Part shown: positions 12,093-21,807 of the stretch, piece by piece
Numbering within the stretch: the stretch's first letter is position 1
Layout of the letters: every line of letters begins with the position of its first letter
From: Adiantum capillus-veneris
Taxonomy: Eukaryota > Streptophyta > Polypodiopsida > Polypodiales > Pteridaceae
DNA length: 64,000 nucleotides
Reading direction: 5' to 3'
Assembly: GCA_014529385.2 (NCBI GenBank)
Contig: CM043944.1
Span: 92,723,476 to 92,787,475, forward strand
Notes under the pieces: generated by a model
The model's input: only the letters and a program-made list of their open reading frames with translations
Database searches by the model: none
Told to the model about the DNA's origin: nothing
Made by a program: the position numbers and the translations under genes

Positions 12093-13500
12093 GTCATAAA
12101 ATATACCATTCTTTCAAATTCCAAACAAAGTATGGGTTTAATGCCTCAAAGCATCTAAGAGACTACCAGATAAAAGGTTGGATTTTGCAAAGAGCAAAGT
12201 ATTGCAATTTCATGTATTTTCAATTAGGAAGATTTGTCCAGGGAGAGGTTAGAATACTATTTGACCAATCCAATAAAGTGTCCATGGAAGAGAGGGTAAA
12301 TTAAGCAGGAATTGATCCCCTTGCATCAATCTTAGAAGAGGGTAGTGAGACCAACACCTCTTTGGACCAGGCTCTCTATTGCATGGCTGAGCAACAAATG
12401 GAAGGATTTCAAGCGAACATGACTTGAGGGGGTAGCACCTTAGAAGCTTGTATCTAGCATTGAGGTACACCACCATATTTCTCAAAGCGTCAAATGCTCA
12501 TGGAGCCCTTATTTACGCTAATGCTAGGGGACGCAAGAGTGTTTGCATTGAAGAAAAACCTGCACAAGGTCTAGAGATCATTCAGGTTTACGACGACGGT
12601 GATAGGTTCTGAGAAAAAGAAGGGACACATTACCTCATTTTCAGAGATCAAAAAATTAGAATAGATTTGGGGATGATGTTGCAAGAGAGCAAAGGATCAT
12701 GCAGCAAGGTGACATGCCTCCTCTTGTGAATCTTCCAAACTCTATATGCATAATTGACAAATAGGTAAAATGCATTCCAGCCACCCAAGGGGATGAAGGA
12801 GTTATGATGAGCATGCAAAAGGAAGGACCAAGTCCTATTTTTTATTCCAAACCCTAGCCCAATGAGCTAAGTGCTGAAAAGGTATTGTACCTATTTTCCT
12901 ATGACGCAGCCCAATGAGAAAACATTGTTTATATGGATAAGTTTGGGCAAGAGTAGAAAACCTATAGAGGCAAGGAAAATGGAAGGACCAAATGGTCTAG
13001 GAGACTTTGTAAATGCCCCCAATATGAGATAGGGAACCAGGAAAACACCTAGAAAAATCATAAACCCCTTTGGAGAAGAGGTGGAAGATGTCATTTAATC
13101 GTTGCATTAGAAAAATTCGGAGGTCATTTGGAGGGCCTTGTAAGAAATTATATTTCTCTCTCTAGAAACTTTTTTTAAAATGCACTTGCACCTTGTGAGT
13201 ACGTCCAAAAGGACAATCAGACACTCTAAAAAGTAAATTTATATTCCCAATCGTCCTTGAAAACGGTCACTTTTTTATTTAATGCGAGCGTCTTTTTCAG
13301 GAGGCAGGTGCGGCGCATTCAATGCAACTTACGTCATCACTGAAAGTTGAAAAGTCACAAATTGTCAAATAGTGATAGATTTTGAGGCTTTTGACACCAC
13401 CAATGCGTTCGGAACGCCAAAATACCCTAAAAACGAATGTCTACGTGTCTCATTCCGACATCCGGAGAGGCAAAAAATGTCAAAAACCCCCAAAAAAAGG

Positions 13501-13574
13501 GCTTTGTACTTAAGGCGCGCGAGGAGGCATTCTAAAATTCTAAAATGCCCCTCAACATGCCGTTAGTACAAAGC
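13501..13574. repeat. Internal palindrome 1 of the foldback element
   Basis: GCTTTGTACTTAAGGCGCGC at the left and its imperfect reverse complement ending GTTAGTACAAAGC at the right, about 37 bp per arm. Confidence 0.8.
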
Positions 13575-13680
13575 TCCTTTTAGTGATTTTTGGACACTTA
13601 TCTTTCAAGAAAGCCCCTTTCTAGAGGTTTTTTGACATTTTCCTTTCAAAAAGCTCCTTAAAAAGAGGAAAAAAGGGGTT

Positions 13681-13748
13681 TTTTACTAACGGCGCGCGAG
13701 GAGGCATTCCAAAATTTTGGAATGCCCCCTCGTGCGCCGTTAGTAAAA
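13681..13748. repeat. Internal palindrome 2 of the foldback element
   Basis: Two 34-bp arms meet at 13714/13715 (AAAA|TTTT) with only two mismatches. The arms share the GGCGCGCGAGGAGGCATTC core with palindrome 1, so the two hairpins are tandem copies of one unit. Confidence 0.9.
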
Positions 13749-14260
13749 TGTTCTTTTAGGGGTTTTTGACATTTTTTGCCTCTTTCTAGGATATTTGGGT
13801 GTTCCGGACGCATTGACAGTATCAAAAGTTTCAAAATCTTCCACCACTTTATAGTTTTGTAACTTTTTGAGTTCTAGTGATGACGTAAGCCGTATCAAAT
13901 GTACCGCATCTACATTCTGAAAAAGGTGCTCGCATTAAATGAAAGAGAGTGATCGTCTTCAAGGACCACTAGATTGTTAAATGAGGAGAGGGACACCTTT
14001 TATATTTTTGTTAATATCAATCTATTTTTCTACGTAACGTAGGCTCTTCTCTCATTGGAGGAGCTTATTTTCCTCTCTCTTCCAAAAGGCCCTCCAAAAG
14101 ACCTCCGAAATCTCCTAATGGAGAGGACAAGAATGAAAAATCCCATAAGCCACCCAACCCAAATGTGTAACGTGACAGCTATGTAGTAGACTTTGCACCT
14201 AGAAATACACCAAGAAGAGGCAACAGAGTGGAGCCATAGTAGAGGTGGACATCCAACCCC

Positions 14261-14436
14261 ATGACAAGTCTAAGAGAACCATCACCACCGCCATTATACC
14301 ATTACTTTGGCGAGAGTAGAGCACATATGTCAAATCAGGCAGCAATGCAAACACCCTATGAGGAGAGGGCTAGACCAAAAAGAATGACAAGAGTAGAAAA
14401 ATCCGTTGCCAGGCCTAGAATAGAGTATGGATTAGA

Positions 14437-14497
<61 letters not shown>

Positions 14498-15261
14498 CAT
14501 CTATGGATTAAGATCGGGAGCACCCATGAGAGGAGGACTAGGTGAGCAAATGCCTAGATTAGTTGACCATCGATGGATTAGGCCATCCGAGGTTCAGAAT
14601 TGGGTAAATAAGAAATATTTAAGAGACGAGGATCCAAGGGATCATGTAGCATACTTTGTAAGGTAGTCTATGTAGAAGAAGTCCAAGATTTTGACAAACG
14701 ATTTTTTGGATTTGGATTAACATTGAAAGATGAAGCTGCTACATGGTTTGACTCACTCAAAAGGAGAGATTTTGGAATGATTCAAGAACTATTCAATGAG
14801 TTCATAGAGGAATTCTTGCAGAGAGGAATTGACCACAATATCGTCTCACAAATCCACAAATTTAGGCATAATGAGGGAGAATCAATAAGGAAAGCAGCCT
14901 TGCAACTCAAATGATATGTTAAGTTCCGTCTTATAGAGGAATTGCCAATGCAAGCGAGCTTCCTCAACCACCTTTGAGACCACCAAAGTGGTGTTTAGTG
15001 GAGCAAAAATGGCCCAACCACATGATGGAAGAATGCTGCCATAACACTGGGGTACATTAGAGAATGACAATATGCCCTATTTTCCCAAGTATCTCCTGCA
15101 CATGCGCCACCACCACCTAGATACGCCCAAGGGAATCTACCAAGACTAAAAGGGATAGAAAGACCACAATCAATATTAGGGGAACATCCTCCATTACTAG
15201 GCACTAGGCCAATTGTAGCAAGATATGCACCAACGATGGAAGAAACAGAGGAACAAGCCAT
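14261..15261 (+). pseudogene. Gypsy-A gag, N-terminal and central part
   Basis: Broken plus-strand frames read: a proline-rich start (14261 on), a (GA)n expansion at 14442-14494 inside the gene, then RPSEVQNWVNKKY and EDPRDHVA, then DEAATWFDSLKRRDFG and a RHNEGESIRKAALQLK end typical of the Retrotrans_gag domain. Gypsy-B has counterparts RPSQIQKWVNRRY, DKDPRDHVEAF and TTTWFNSVERCGF. The capsid-like protein packages element RNA. At least four frameshifts or stops are visible, and the gene is cut at 15261 by the 13.4-kb element. Confidence 0.75.
14442..14494. repeat. (GA)n microsatellite inside gypsy-A gag
   Basis: Pure GA tract of about 26 units in the degraded gag. Confidence 0.97.
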
Positions 15262-15263
15262 TA

Positions 15264-15480
15264 GGAAATTTTGGAGGTCATTTGGAGGGCCTTATTGAAG
15301 AGAGAGAAAAGAAGGTGCAGCCAATGAGCAGCAACCTTACGTAACGTAGAAATACATGGAAAACAACACAAAAATGAAAGAAAACATTTTAAAATATTGA
15401 GTTTTATCCCATTTTTGTAAGGTAACTTCCTCATCTCACAAAGTAGGGCCCACTGCTAGTAGCCATCAAGTTCATGACAC
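15264..15480. repeat. Left terminal region of the 13.4-kb element
   Basis: After the 33-bp TIR come GAAGAGAGAGAAAAGAAGG and the subterminal word TTACGTAACGTAG (15337-15349). The same order occurs, inverted, at 14115-14030 of the foldback element. Confidence 0.75.
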
Positions 15481-15577
15481 ATGACTATTGATTGATAGCT
15501 AAATCTCTCCCTTCATTAAAAGATATCCACTACCTTTATGAAAGGCTTTCAAACCTCATTCTCCCTCCATTTTACCT

Positions 15578-16958
15578 ATGGCTTCGTCTTCTATCCGCCC
15601 AAGAAGTTCTAGAGGTTTCTCTACACTGTCCCCAACTAGCCTCACCATTAGTGTGCCAAGAGGACCATGCAGTAGCATAAGCACTATCTCAATCTCAAAC
15701 TCTCTCACTACAGATAATAGGTGGCAAGAGTAGAGTATAAGCAAAGGTTCTTGAGTTCTTATGTAGCCAAGAAGGAGAAAAAGCTCGAAAGCAACAAACA
15801 TATTTTGTTCTGCATGGAAAGCAAGAGTTCTGGATTTCAAAGTTGAGGTTGGTAAGAAGACTGTGAAAGAAGTCTTTGTTCAACATGTTTTCACTCACTC
15901 TAATGTGATTGCTATGGCGGAAATGTCTCCATGGTGCATAATCCACGGTGAAGCTATAAGTTAATTATTTAGCACTCCTCTATAATTGTTATCTTACATT
16001 TCAAATGTGAATCTGTTTTTTTCTTCTCTTATCACATGTATATAATTAGGTTATGCAGATGTTTGTATTTTTTTTCTATTCTATTACATTCACAGATGTT
16101 TATCCTTTGTCATATGAGGAATAAGAGCCACTGGAGTGAATTATAGGTCTCATCTCTGTGACCCATGCTCATATTGGAGTCTTGGAATATGCTTGTAGAA
16201 CTAGCAAAAGCCTGGCAGACGAGGGTATTTTCTTTTATGACCATTTCTACCAACTCAATCAAAGGAATCAGAGAGGAGTGTTGGTGAAGGTTCCACTACC
16301 AACCAACTGGAACTCCGTGGATTGGCCCGTTCCCGACACAACAATGAGTGAGGCATTGAGGAGTAGGCTTTATAGGGATGTTCAGAGGTCTCTCCAAAAC
16401 TCTGTACCCACTAAATTGGCGAAACTTGCAAATTTTTGTCCTATTGTTCTCTTTGTTGAGTTATTTCATACCTGCAAAGTACATGTTGCTAAAACTATGC
16501 TGCTCTGCAAATCATTTGATTCCCTCTTGTGTGATAAGCTTCTTGATCGAGGGTGGTATGTGAAAGAAACAGATGGCATATGTTGCGATATTGCTCTTGA
16601 CACTTTCATTGTGAAGTATATGCTTGCAACACAGACATTAAAAATCTCCTTTTGGTACAAGCATTCTCATATTATTGAAGGTTGCTATGTGCTTATGGAT
16701 CAAGAGGCAGCAAGTTTGGAAAATAATGCTATCATAGACCTGGAAGTGGTGGAGAAAGACCTAAATCTTATGACAGTAACTACAATAAGGCAACAATGCA
16801 ATATTTCTCAACTTCGACATGACATAGTGGAGGAGACTGCTGACATTGACTCCGTAAACTTTTATTTCTTGCTAGGCGGACTAAGAGTAATGCAACGAAT
16901 GGGGAAGCATGTTTTCTCTGGAGATCTTTCTGGCCGTATTCAAATTGTGTCCATGTAA
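15578..16958 (+). pseudogene. Unrecognised gene of the 13.4-kb element
   Basis: The clearest part is an open stretch 16140-16958 (about 270 residues) with segments THAHIGVLEYACRTSKSLAD, FFYDHFYQLNQRNQRG and HVFSGDLSGRIQIVSM. I recognise no domain. It probably follows a splice acceptor (CATTCACAG at about 16087-16095). An upstream candidate exon begins MASSSIRPRSSRGF at 15578 and, after apparent frameshifts, ends VFVQHVFTHSNVIAMAEMSP before a GT near 15960. There is no ATG close to the start of the long open stretch, so it is an internal or last exon. It lies just inside the left terminus and transcribes toward the LINE, so it may encode a mobility protein, but nothing in the sequence proves that. 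Confidence 0.45.
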
Positions 16959-17036
16959 TCAACCCTGAATGGCTCCAACAAAATGTAACATTTTTTATTA
17001 GTTTAATCTTAATATCAAGTGTTTGCTCAAGGCTCA

Positions 17037-17071
17037 CTCTCTCTCTCTCTCCCTCTCTCTCTCTCTCTCTC
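17037..17071. repeat. (CT)n tract flanking LINE copy 2 on the 5' side
   Basis: CT repeats with two CC interruptions end at the first base of the LINE. Confidence 0.95.
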
Positions 17072-17091
17072 AAAAAACGCAGCCGTTTTTT
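17072..17091 (+). other. Hairpin at the LINE 5' terminus
   Basis: AAAAAACG, loop CAGC, CGTTTTTT: a perfect 8-bp stem occupying the first 20 bases of the element. Copy 1 keeps the right arm (CCGTTTTTTGA) but lacks most of the left arm. Confidence 0.85.
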
Positions 17092-17303
17092 GACCTAGTA
17101 GACAGCAGTCCACTCTTTTGATCATAACTTCTTCATCCGAACTCCGATTTGGGTGATCTATAGCCTCAATCGAAGAGCTCGAAGTCCTCTATGCATTGAT
17201 GTAAAGACAGAAATTTTCAGAGTTATGGAAGGCGTTTCTGTAGCAGTATTTCCGAAGTGAACAGGTTCTTCAAAATTGATTCTCATCTCCTATTTTACAT
17301 ACA

Positions 17304-18254
17304 ATGTCTTCCGGCACTCGCAAGGGTTCTTCTTCTTCAACAAGGTCCACAACCATTGTGGAAAATGATCCAAAATCTCCTAAGTATAAAGATAGCAACA
17401 CAACCACCCAACCAACGACATCGGAAACCATGATCATGGCGTACTTGGTATCATTGCAAGAGACCGTAAACAAACAAGGCGAAGACTTACGAGCACTTGC
17501 AATGGAGAATGGCACACTAAGGGTACTTGTGGTTGAGAATGAGAATCTCAAGAGGACACTTGAGATGCAAACAACACGTTTGATGCAACTTGAAGAGGAA
17601 GTCAAGGAATGTAAACGCTCTCTTGTGGACTTGAATGCTTTGAAGGAGCGGATGAGCAAAGTAGACCATGACCATGTATTGAAAGAGGAGAAATTTGACA
17701 CTATGAGCCGGGATGTATGCGACATGAAAAATGTATGCACAAACAAGTCTTGGGCTGATGTATGTGGTAGCAATGTGGTTTCTAATTCCTCACTCATGCA
17801 AGCTATGGTTCAAACAAAGAATGTTGAGAATGTGGATGTGGAGGAGTTGAAGGAACGGGAGCGACGTTCCAAGAACATTGTTATTCGTGGAATTCCCGAA
17901 GAGAAGTTAGAGACACCTCCTTCTCTTGCCATTGTTATTGAAGATTTCTTCAAAACCCACTTTGGCATGTCCGGAGTTATGGTCTATGGAGCACATAGAG
18001 TGGGGAAGCAAGGAGCTCCTCGCTCGGGAGAACGGCCAATTGTATGCACCATGCCGGATGAGACCAAGCGAAAGATTATCCTTGATAATATTTGGATCTA
18101 TTTGAGGGATACAAAATGTTTTGTATGTGAAGATCGCACTATTAAGCAACAAAATATGCGTCGCAAGGCATATGAGGAAAAGAATAATAAAAACAAGGAG
18201 ATCTCTTATGAAGAAAATGTGCCCAAGGAGGAGGCAAGTCTCTCAAGCAAATAG
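17304..18254 (+). CDS. LINE ORF1 protein (316 aa)
   Basis: ATG at 17304, TAG at 18252-18254. Order: a Ser/Thr- and Lys-rich N terminus; a long Leu/Glu/Lys heptad region (about residues 45-130, coiled coil); SWADVCG near residue 150; an RRM-like domain beginning SKNIVIRGIPEEK (about 190) and including GAHRVGKQGAPRSGERPIV; and a basic C terminus. This layout matches ORF1 chaperones of L1-like and CR1-like LINEs, which trimerise and bind element RNA. No gag-type zinc knuckle is visible. It shares its frame with the next ORF, from which it is separated by this one TAG. Confidence 0.9.
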   Translation: MSSGTRKGSSSSTRSTTIVENDPKSPKYKDSNTTTQPTTSETMIMAYLVSLQETVNKQGEDLRALAMENGTLRVLVVENENLKRTLEMQTTRLMQLEEEVKECKRSLVDLNALKERMSKVDHDHVLKEEKFDTMSRDVCDMKNVCTNKSWADVCGSNVVSNSSLMQAMVQTKNVENVDVEELKERERRSKNIVIRGIPEEKLETPPSLAIVIEDFFKTHFGMSGVMVYGAHRVGKQGAPRSGERPIVCTMPDETKRKIILDNIWIYLRDTKCFVCEDRTIKQQNMRRKAYEEKNNKNKEISYEENVPKEEASLSSK

Positions 18255-21200
18255 GGATGCGTGACCTATGAGACGGAGTTACAATTGAAAATATGCTTTT
18301 GGAATTGTAATGGATACCCATGGAATGCGGGGGTTGGCATTGATGAACTAACAAGCAAAGCCGATGTTGTACTTCTTGTTGAAACTTGGGAGCATGATAC
18401 ACAAAGGATTAACGGCTTGGAGGATTACAATGTACATTCATTGATGTGGTCAAAGAATCTCAAGCAACGAAGAGGACAAGGAGGGTTAGCATGTATGGTT
18501 AAGAAAGGATTGGAAGATTTTGTATCAATTGTGAAAGATGACAAGTACAAACGTTATGTATGGCTGAAAATTATGACACCAAAAAGAGCACCCATTTTTG
18601 TAGCCGGTTGCTACATTCCTCATCATGATTCTCCCTTTTATGCTTGCATGGATAGAGATCAACAATTTTCTGATTTGGAAGAGGACATTGCTTATTTCAA
18701 AGGTGAAGGTGATGTTATTGTATTTGGGGATATGAATGCTCGCACAAAAACATTGCAACATGATACTCAACAATTTGATATGCCATACATTTCAAGGGAG
18801 TTGGAGGAAGTTCACTTGTATGATCGTACTTCAATGGATGAGAAAGAGCCGGATCACTATGGAAAGTTACTTTTACACATGTGTAATAGCACGGGTATGC
18901 TCATTGCCAATGGTGTATCTTTGTGGAGTGGAACCAATGGATTTACATGTAGGAGACATAATGGGGATAGTGTGATTGACTATATGCTACTCTCTGAAGC
19001 CATCATGTATCGCATAAAGAGTTTTATGTTTGGTCAATGGACCCCGGAATCCGACCATCGCACCTTATGTATTGACCTTTCACGTGGAGAAGCAACTAAG
19101 CATGATAATCTCAGCCAAAGGAAAGAGAAGTTATCACTATGTATGGATTTCAAACGGGCACCAATGTACATTGAAATGGTTGAGCAAAAATTATGGATGA
19201 CAAAGCTTCAATGTGATGCACCATTGGAAACTAAATGGGAAGCTTTCAAGAAAGCTATTTGTTCTTGTGCGGAAGAATGCTTTGCCATAAAGCATCTCCA
19301 TGGTATCAACAAAGATAGATCACGCAAAAGGTGGTTTGATAAAGAATGTCAAGATGCTCGAAAGTCCTTGATAAAGCTTGATGCAACTATGAACAAAGAC
19401 AACTATCAAAGTCATTTTCATACATACAAGGCATTGATTCAAAAGAAGAGAAGAAGATGGGAAGTAAAGCAACAAGAATTTCAAGTCCAAGAAAAGGCAC
19501 ATGCATGTGGAAGATTTTGGAGAAACTTGAGAGGCAAGCGGGTTGAGAATTTTGGTAACTTGAGTCTAGTGGATATGTACACACATTGTAGGCAATTATA
19601 TGAGCAAGCAAATACTGAAAGAATGCCATTTTATGGTTCACTCCCATGTATGCCGTCTTTTTTTACTATTGAGGATGTATGCGGTGGGCTTGAAAAGTTG
19701 GCCACTCGCAAAGCGGGAGATCTTCAAGGTATCAAGCCGGAGATGATCAAATGGACGGGAGATTTTACCCATGAGTGGATGTGTGATATGTTCAACCTTG
19801 CACTTCAACATGGTATGCCTTATGATTGGAGTACTAATTGGGTTAAGCCTTTGCTTAAAGGAGGGGATGTAAAGAATGTAAGCAACTACCGGACTATAAT
19901 GATTGGGTCTCTTATGGCAAAGTTGTTTGGGTGCATAATGGAGATGAAATTGAGTGATTGGGCTGAAGAGAATGACAAGCATGCAAAGGGACAAGCGGGT
20001 TTTCGTCGATGCCATAGCACCATTGATCATCTTGTCACTCTTCGTGTTCTCATGGAGGAAAGTCGGTTGAAAGGCAAGCGATTGTATTGTTGTTTTGTGG
20101 ACTTTAAGAAAGCCTTTGATATGATTCCACGTAGCAATTTGTGGAGAAGGATGGAAGAACTCCAAGTGCCAAGTGAGTTTATGCTTGCGGTTTCTCGAAT
20201 CTATGAGAAGGTGATTTGTCAATTGCGCATGGGAAGAGAAATTTCAGAAATTTTTGTAAGCACTATTGGGGTTAAACAAGGATGTCGATTGTCACCAACT
20301 CTCTTTGGTCTATGCATCGATCAATTGGAACAAATGGTACTTGACTTTATGCAAGAAGAAGGCATTGAAGAGGTCACTATTTGCAATACGGTAATCATGC
20401 TTTTGTTGTATGCGGATGATGTAGTGCTTCTAGCACACACTTTAGAAGATGCACAAAAGCTTATGGTTGTCCTTGAGAACTTTTGCTTGCATAGTGGGCT
20501 GATTGTAAATGAATCCAAAACAAAGGTTATGCTTGTGAAAACCAACCATAAGGAGAAGCCATGCATTGTGTACAACAACGAGACACTTGAAGTTGTTGAG
20601 AGCTTTAAGTACCTTGGCCTTGAGGTTCCATCCAATCACAAGTGGCATGAATGTGCTATGCGTCGTTTGGAAGCGGGAAAGAGAGCATATTATGCATTTG
20701 AGAACATGTGTAATGAGGGAAACATCAAGTGTTGGGTTCTCAAGAAGTATCTTTTTGATGCATTGGTGACACCGGTTCTTCTTTATGGAGTTGAAGTGTG
20801 GGGCGGGAGCATCTCAAAGTCTACTTGGAAAGAGTTTGAGAATGTCCAAAAGCGTTTTCTTACAAACTTTCTCCAAGTTAAGACACAAACACCATATATG
20901 CTCCTACTTCTTGAGTCGGGATCTCTTCCAATTGAGGTTATGGGCATGGAAAGGGTTGTGGAGTACATGATAAAGATGCGTCAAAACCCCTCACATCGAC
21001 TTCCTACAATTGCATGGGAAGCAAGCAAAAAAGTTCAAAAGATGCATAAAAGCAAGATCTTGAGCACGGGATGGATGCAAGACATAAAGAAGTGGTTTGG
21101 GAGATGGGATGCATTACACTTGCTACATGATGCTTCAATTGACTCTCAAGTGAATGAAGCTTTTCTACAACGCCAATGTATTACGGCTTGGGAGAAATCC

Positions 21201-21653
21201 GGTGGGTCACGCTTCATACATTACACCACCTATATTGCCCCCAACTACAAAACCATGTTCTTTGCTGAGAGAGGAAACCGTACTCACACTTACATGCTTG
21301 AGCCTATTCCCTTGTCCGCGATACGCACTATCGCAGCAATTCGGCTTAGCTCCCATTTCCTTCGATGCGAGATAGGGCGTTGGGGAAATGGAGAAGAGTC
21401 AAATCGATTGTGCACATTATGTTCAATGCAAGTTCGAGAGTCTGAGTACCACACACTACTAGAGTGCTCAGCTTTTGATCACATCCGAACTTGCTTCTCT
21501 CACATTTTCAGCCATAACTTAGACCTACACACTTTCCTCTCCCAGCCAAAGTGTGGGCTCTCCATTGCGACTCTCATCACTACAATTTTGGAGCATCGAG
21601 AGTCACTCATGAGCCATACACATACTACATCACATGTAACTTTGGTCCCATAG
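18255..21653 (+). CDS. LINE ORF2: APE endonuclease and reverse transcriptase
   Basis: Open from directly after the ORF1 TAG to 21653 (about 1130 residues). Endonuclease at the N terminus: ICFWNCNG, LLVETW, GQGGLACMVKK, VFGDMNART, DSVIDYMLLS and ESDHRTL carry the expected Asn, Glu, Asp/Asn and Asp-His catalytic positions. RT, about residues 480-770: FVDFKKAFDMIP (motif A, near 611), KQGCRLSPTLF (motif B) and LLLYADDVVLLA (motif C, near 715). A C-terminal CCHC (CTLCSMQVRESEYHTLLEC) lies near residue 1050. The protein nicks target DNA and primes reverse transcription there. No ATG occurs in this frame before the endonuclease motifs (the first is in HSLMWSKN), so translation must come from TAG readthrough, reinitiation at a non-AUG codon, or a lost start. 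All catalytic motifs look intact. Confidence 0.93.
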   Translation, partial: GCVTYETELQLKICFWNCNGYPWNAGVGIDELTSKADVVLLVETWEHDTQRINGLEDYNVHSLMWSKNLKQRRGQGGLACMVKKGLEDFVSIVKDDKYKRYVWLKIMTPKRAPIFVAGCYIPHHDSPFYACMDRDQQFSDLEEDIAYFKGEGDVIVFGDMNARTKTLQHDTQQFDMPYISRELEEVHLYDRTSMDEKEPDHYGKLLLHMCNSTGMLIANGVSLWSGTNGFTCRRHNGDSVIDYMLLSEAIMYRIKSFMFGQWTPESDHRTLCIDLSRGEATKHDNLSQRKEKLSLCMDFKRAPMYIEMVEQKLWMTKLQCDAPLETKWEAFKKAICSCAEECFAIKHLHGINKDRSRKRWFDKECQDARKSLIKLDATMNKDNYQSHFHTYKALIQKKRRRWEVKQQEFQVQEKAHACGRFWRNLRGKRVENFGNLSLVDMYTHCRQLYEQANTERMPFYGSLPCMPSFFTIEDVCGGLEKLATRKAGDLQGIKPEMIKWTGDFTHEWMCDMFNLALQHGMPYDWSTNWVKPLLKGGDVKNVSNYRTIMIGSLMAKLFGCIMEMKLSDWAEENDKHAKGQAGFRRCHSTIDHLVTLRVLMEESRLKGKRLYCCFVDFKKAFDMIPRSNLWRRMEELQVPSEFMLAVSRIYEKVICQLRMGREISEIFVSTIGVKQGCRLSPTLFGLCIDQLEQMVLDFMQEEGIEEVTICNTVIMLLLYADDVVLLAHTLEDAQKLMVVLENFCLHSGLIVNESKTKVMLVKTNHKEKPCIVYNNETLEVVESFKYLGLEVPSNHKWHECAMRRLEAGKRAYYAFENMCNEGNIKCWVLKKYLFDALVTPVLLYGVEVWGGSISKSTWKEFENVQKRFLTNFLQVKTQTPYMLLLLESGSLPIEVMGMERVVEYMIKMRQNPSHRLPTIAWEASKKVQKMHKSKILSTGWMQDIKKWFGRWDALHLLHDASIDSQVNEAFLQRQCITAWEKSGGSRFIHYTTYIAPNYKTMFFAERGNRTHTYMLEPIPLSAIRTIAAIRLSSHFLRCEIGRWGNGEESNRLCTLCSMQVRESEYHTLLECSAFDHIRTCFSHIFSHNLDLHTFLSQPKCGLSIATLITTILEHRESLMSHTHTTSHVTLVP

Positions 21654-21680
21654 GTCATATTTGACCTCCGAGGACGATAA

Positions 21681-21702
21681 TAAAATCTATCTATCTATCT
21701 AT

Positions 21703-21770
<68 letters not shown>
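21681..21770. repeat. LINE (ATCT)n tail followed by (CT)n
   Basis: Four to five ATCT units end the element and pass directly into a pure (CT)n tract (about 21706-21770). Confidence 0.95.
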
Positions 21771-21778
<8 letters not shown>

Positions 21779-21807
21779 CGAAACACATAGACAGATAGAT
21801 AGTATCA

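Larger units (their letters stand above)
9720..12490. mobile_element. Decayed DNA transposon with convergent RING-like and transposase genes
   Basis: Defined by its content: a plus-strand RING-like gene end (10072-10465) facing a minus-strand DDE-like transposase remnant (11197-12092). I could not find terminal inverted repeats, so the limits are approximate: left after the (GA)n tract, right where gypsy-A-like sequence may begin. 10466-11196 between the two genes holds no recognised coding sequence. Confidence 0.5.
13110..14115. mobile_element. Foldback (MITE-like) element with nested palindromes
   Basis: A 1006-bp near-complete inverted repeat. The left end reads GAAAAATTCGGAGGTC and the reverse complement of the right end reads GGAGATTTCGGAGGTC; both continue into TTTGGAGGGCCTT. 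Further in, 13280-13360 and 13865-13945 remain inverted copies (shared GTGATGACGT and GCGAGC-type blocks). It is flanked by TA on both sides inside an ATTAAT context. Its left end matches the right end of the 13.4-kb element and its right end matches that element's left end, so it looks like a non-autonomous relative in opposite orientation. No coding capacity. Confidence 0.8.
17072..21705 (+). mobile_element. Full-length LINE inserted in a (CT)n microsatellite
   Basis: A non-LTR retrotransposon with 5' leader, two long open frames and a very short 3' UTR ending in TAAAATCTATCTATC-type repeats (21681-21704). It is flanked by (CT)n on both sides (17037-17071 and 21706-21770), so it lies inside one microsatellite. 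Both frames are uninterrupted apart from the single TAG between them. A second copy at 1-916 abuts a (CT)n tract in the same orientation. The tail is (ATCT)n rather than poly-A, unlike most plant L1 elements. Clade not assigned: APE endonuclease, RT and C-terminal CCHC are present, RNase H is not seen. Confidence 0.93.

Noticed and set aside
19638-20222. Long minus-strand ORFs inside LINE ORF2 (also 20321-20635 and others)
   Set aside because: Antisense shadows of the RT frame, with no family resemblance.
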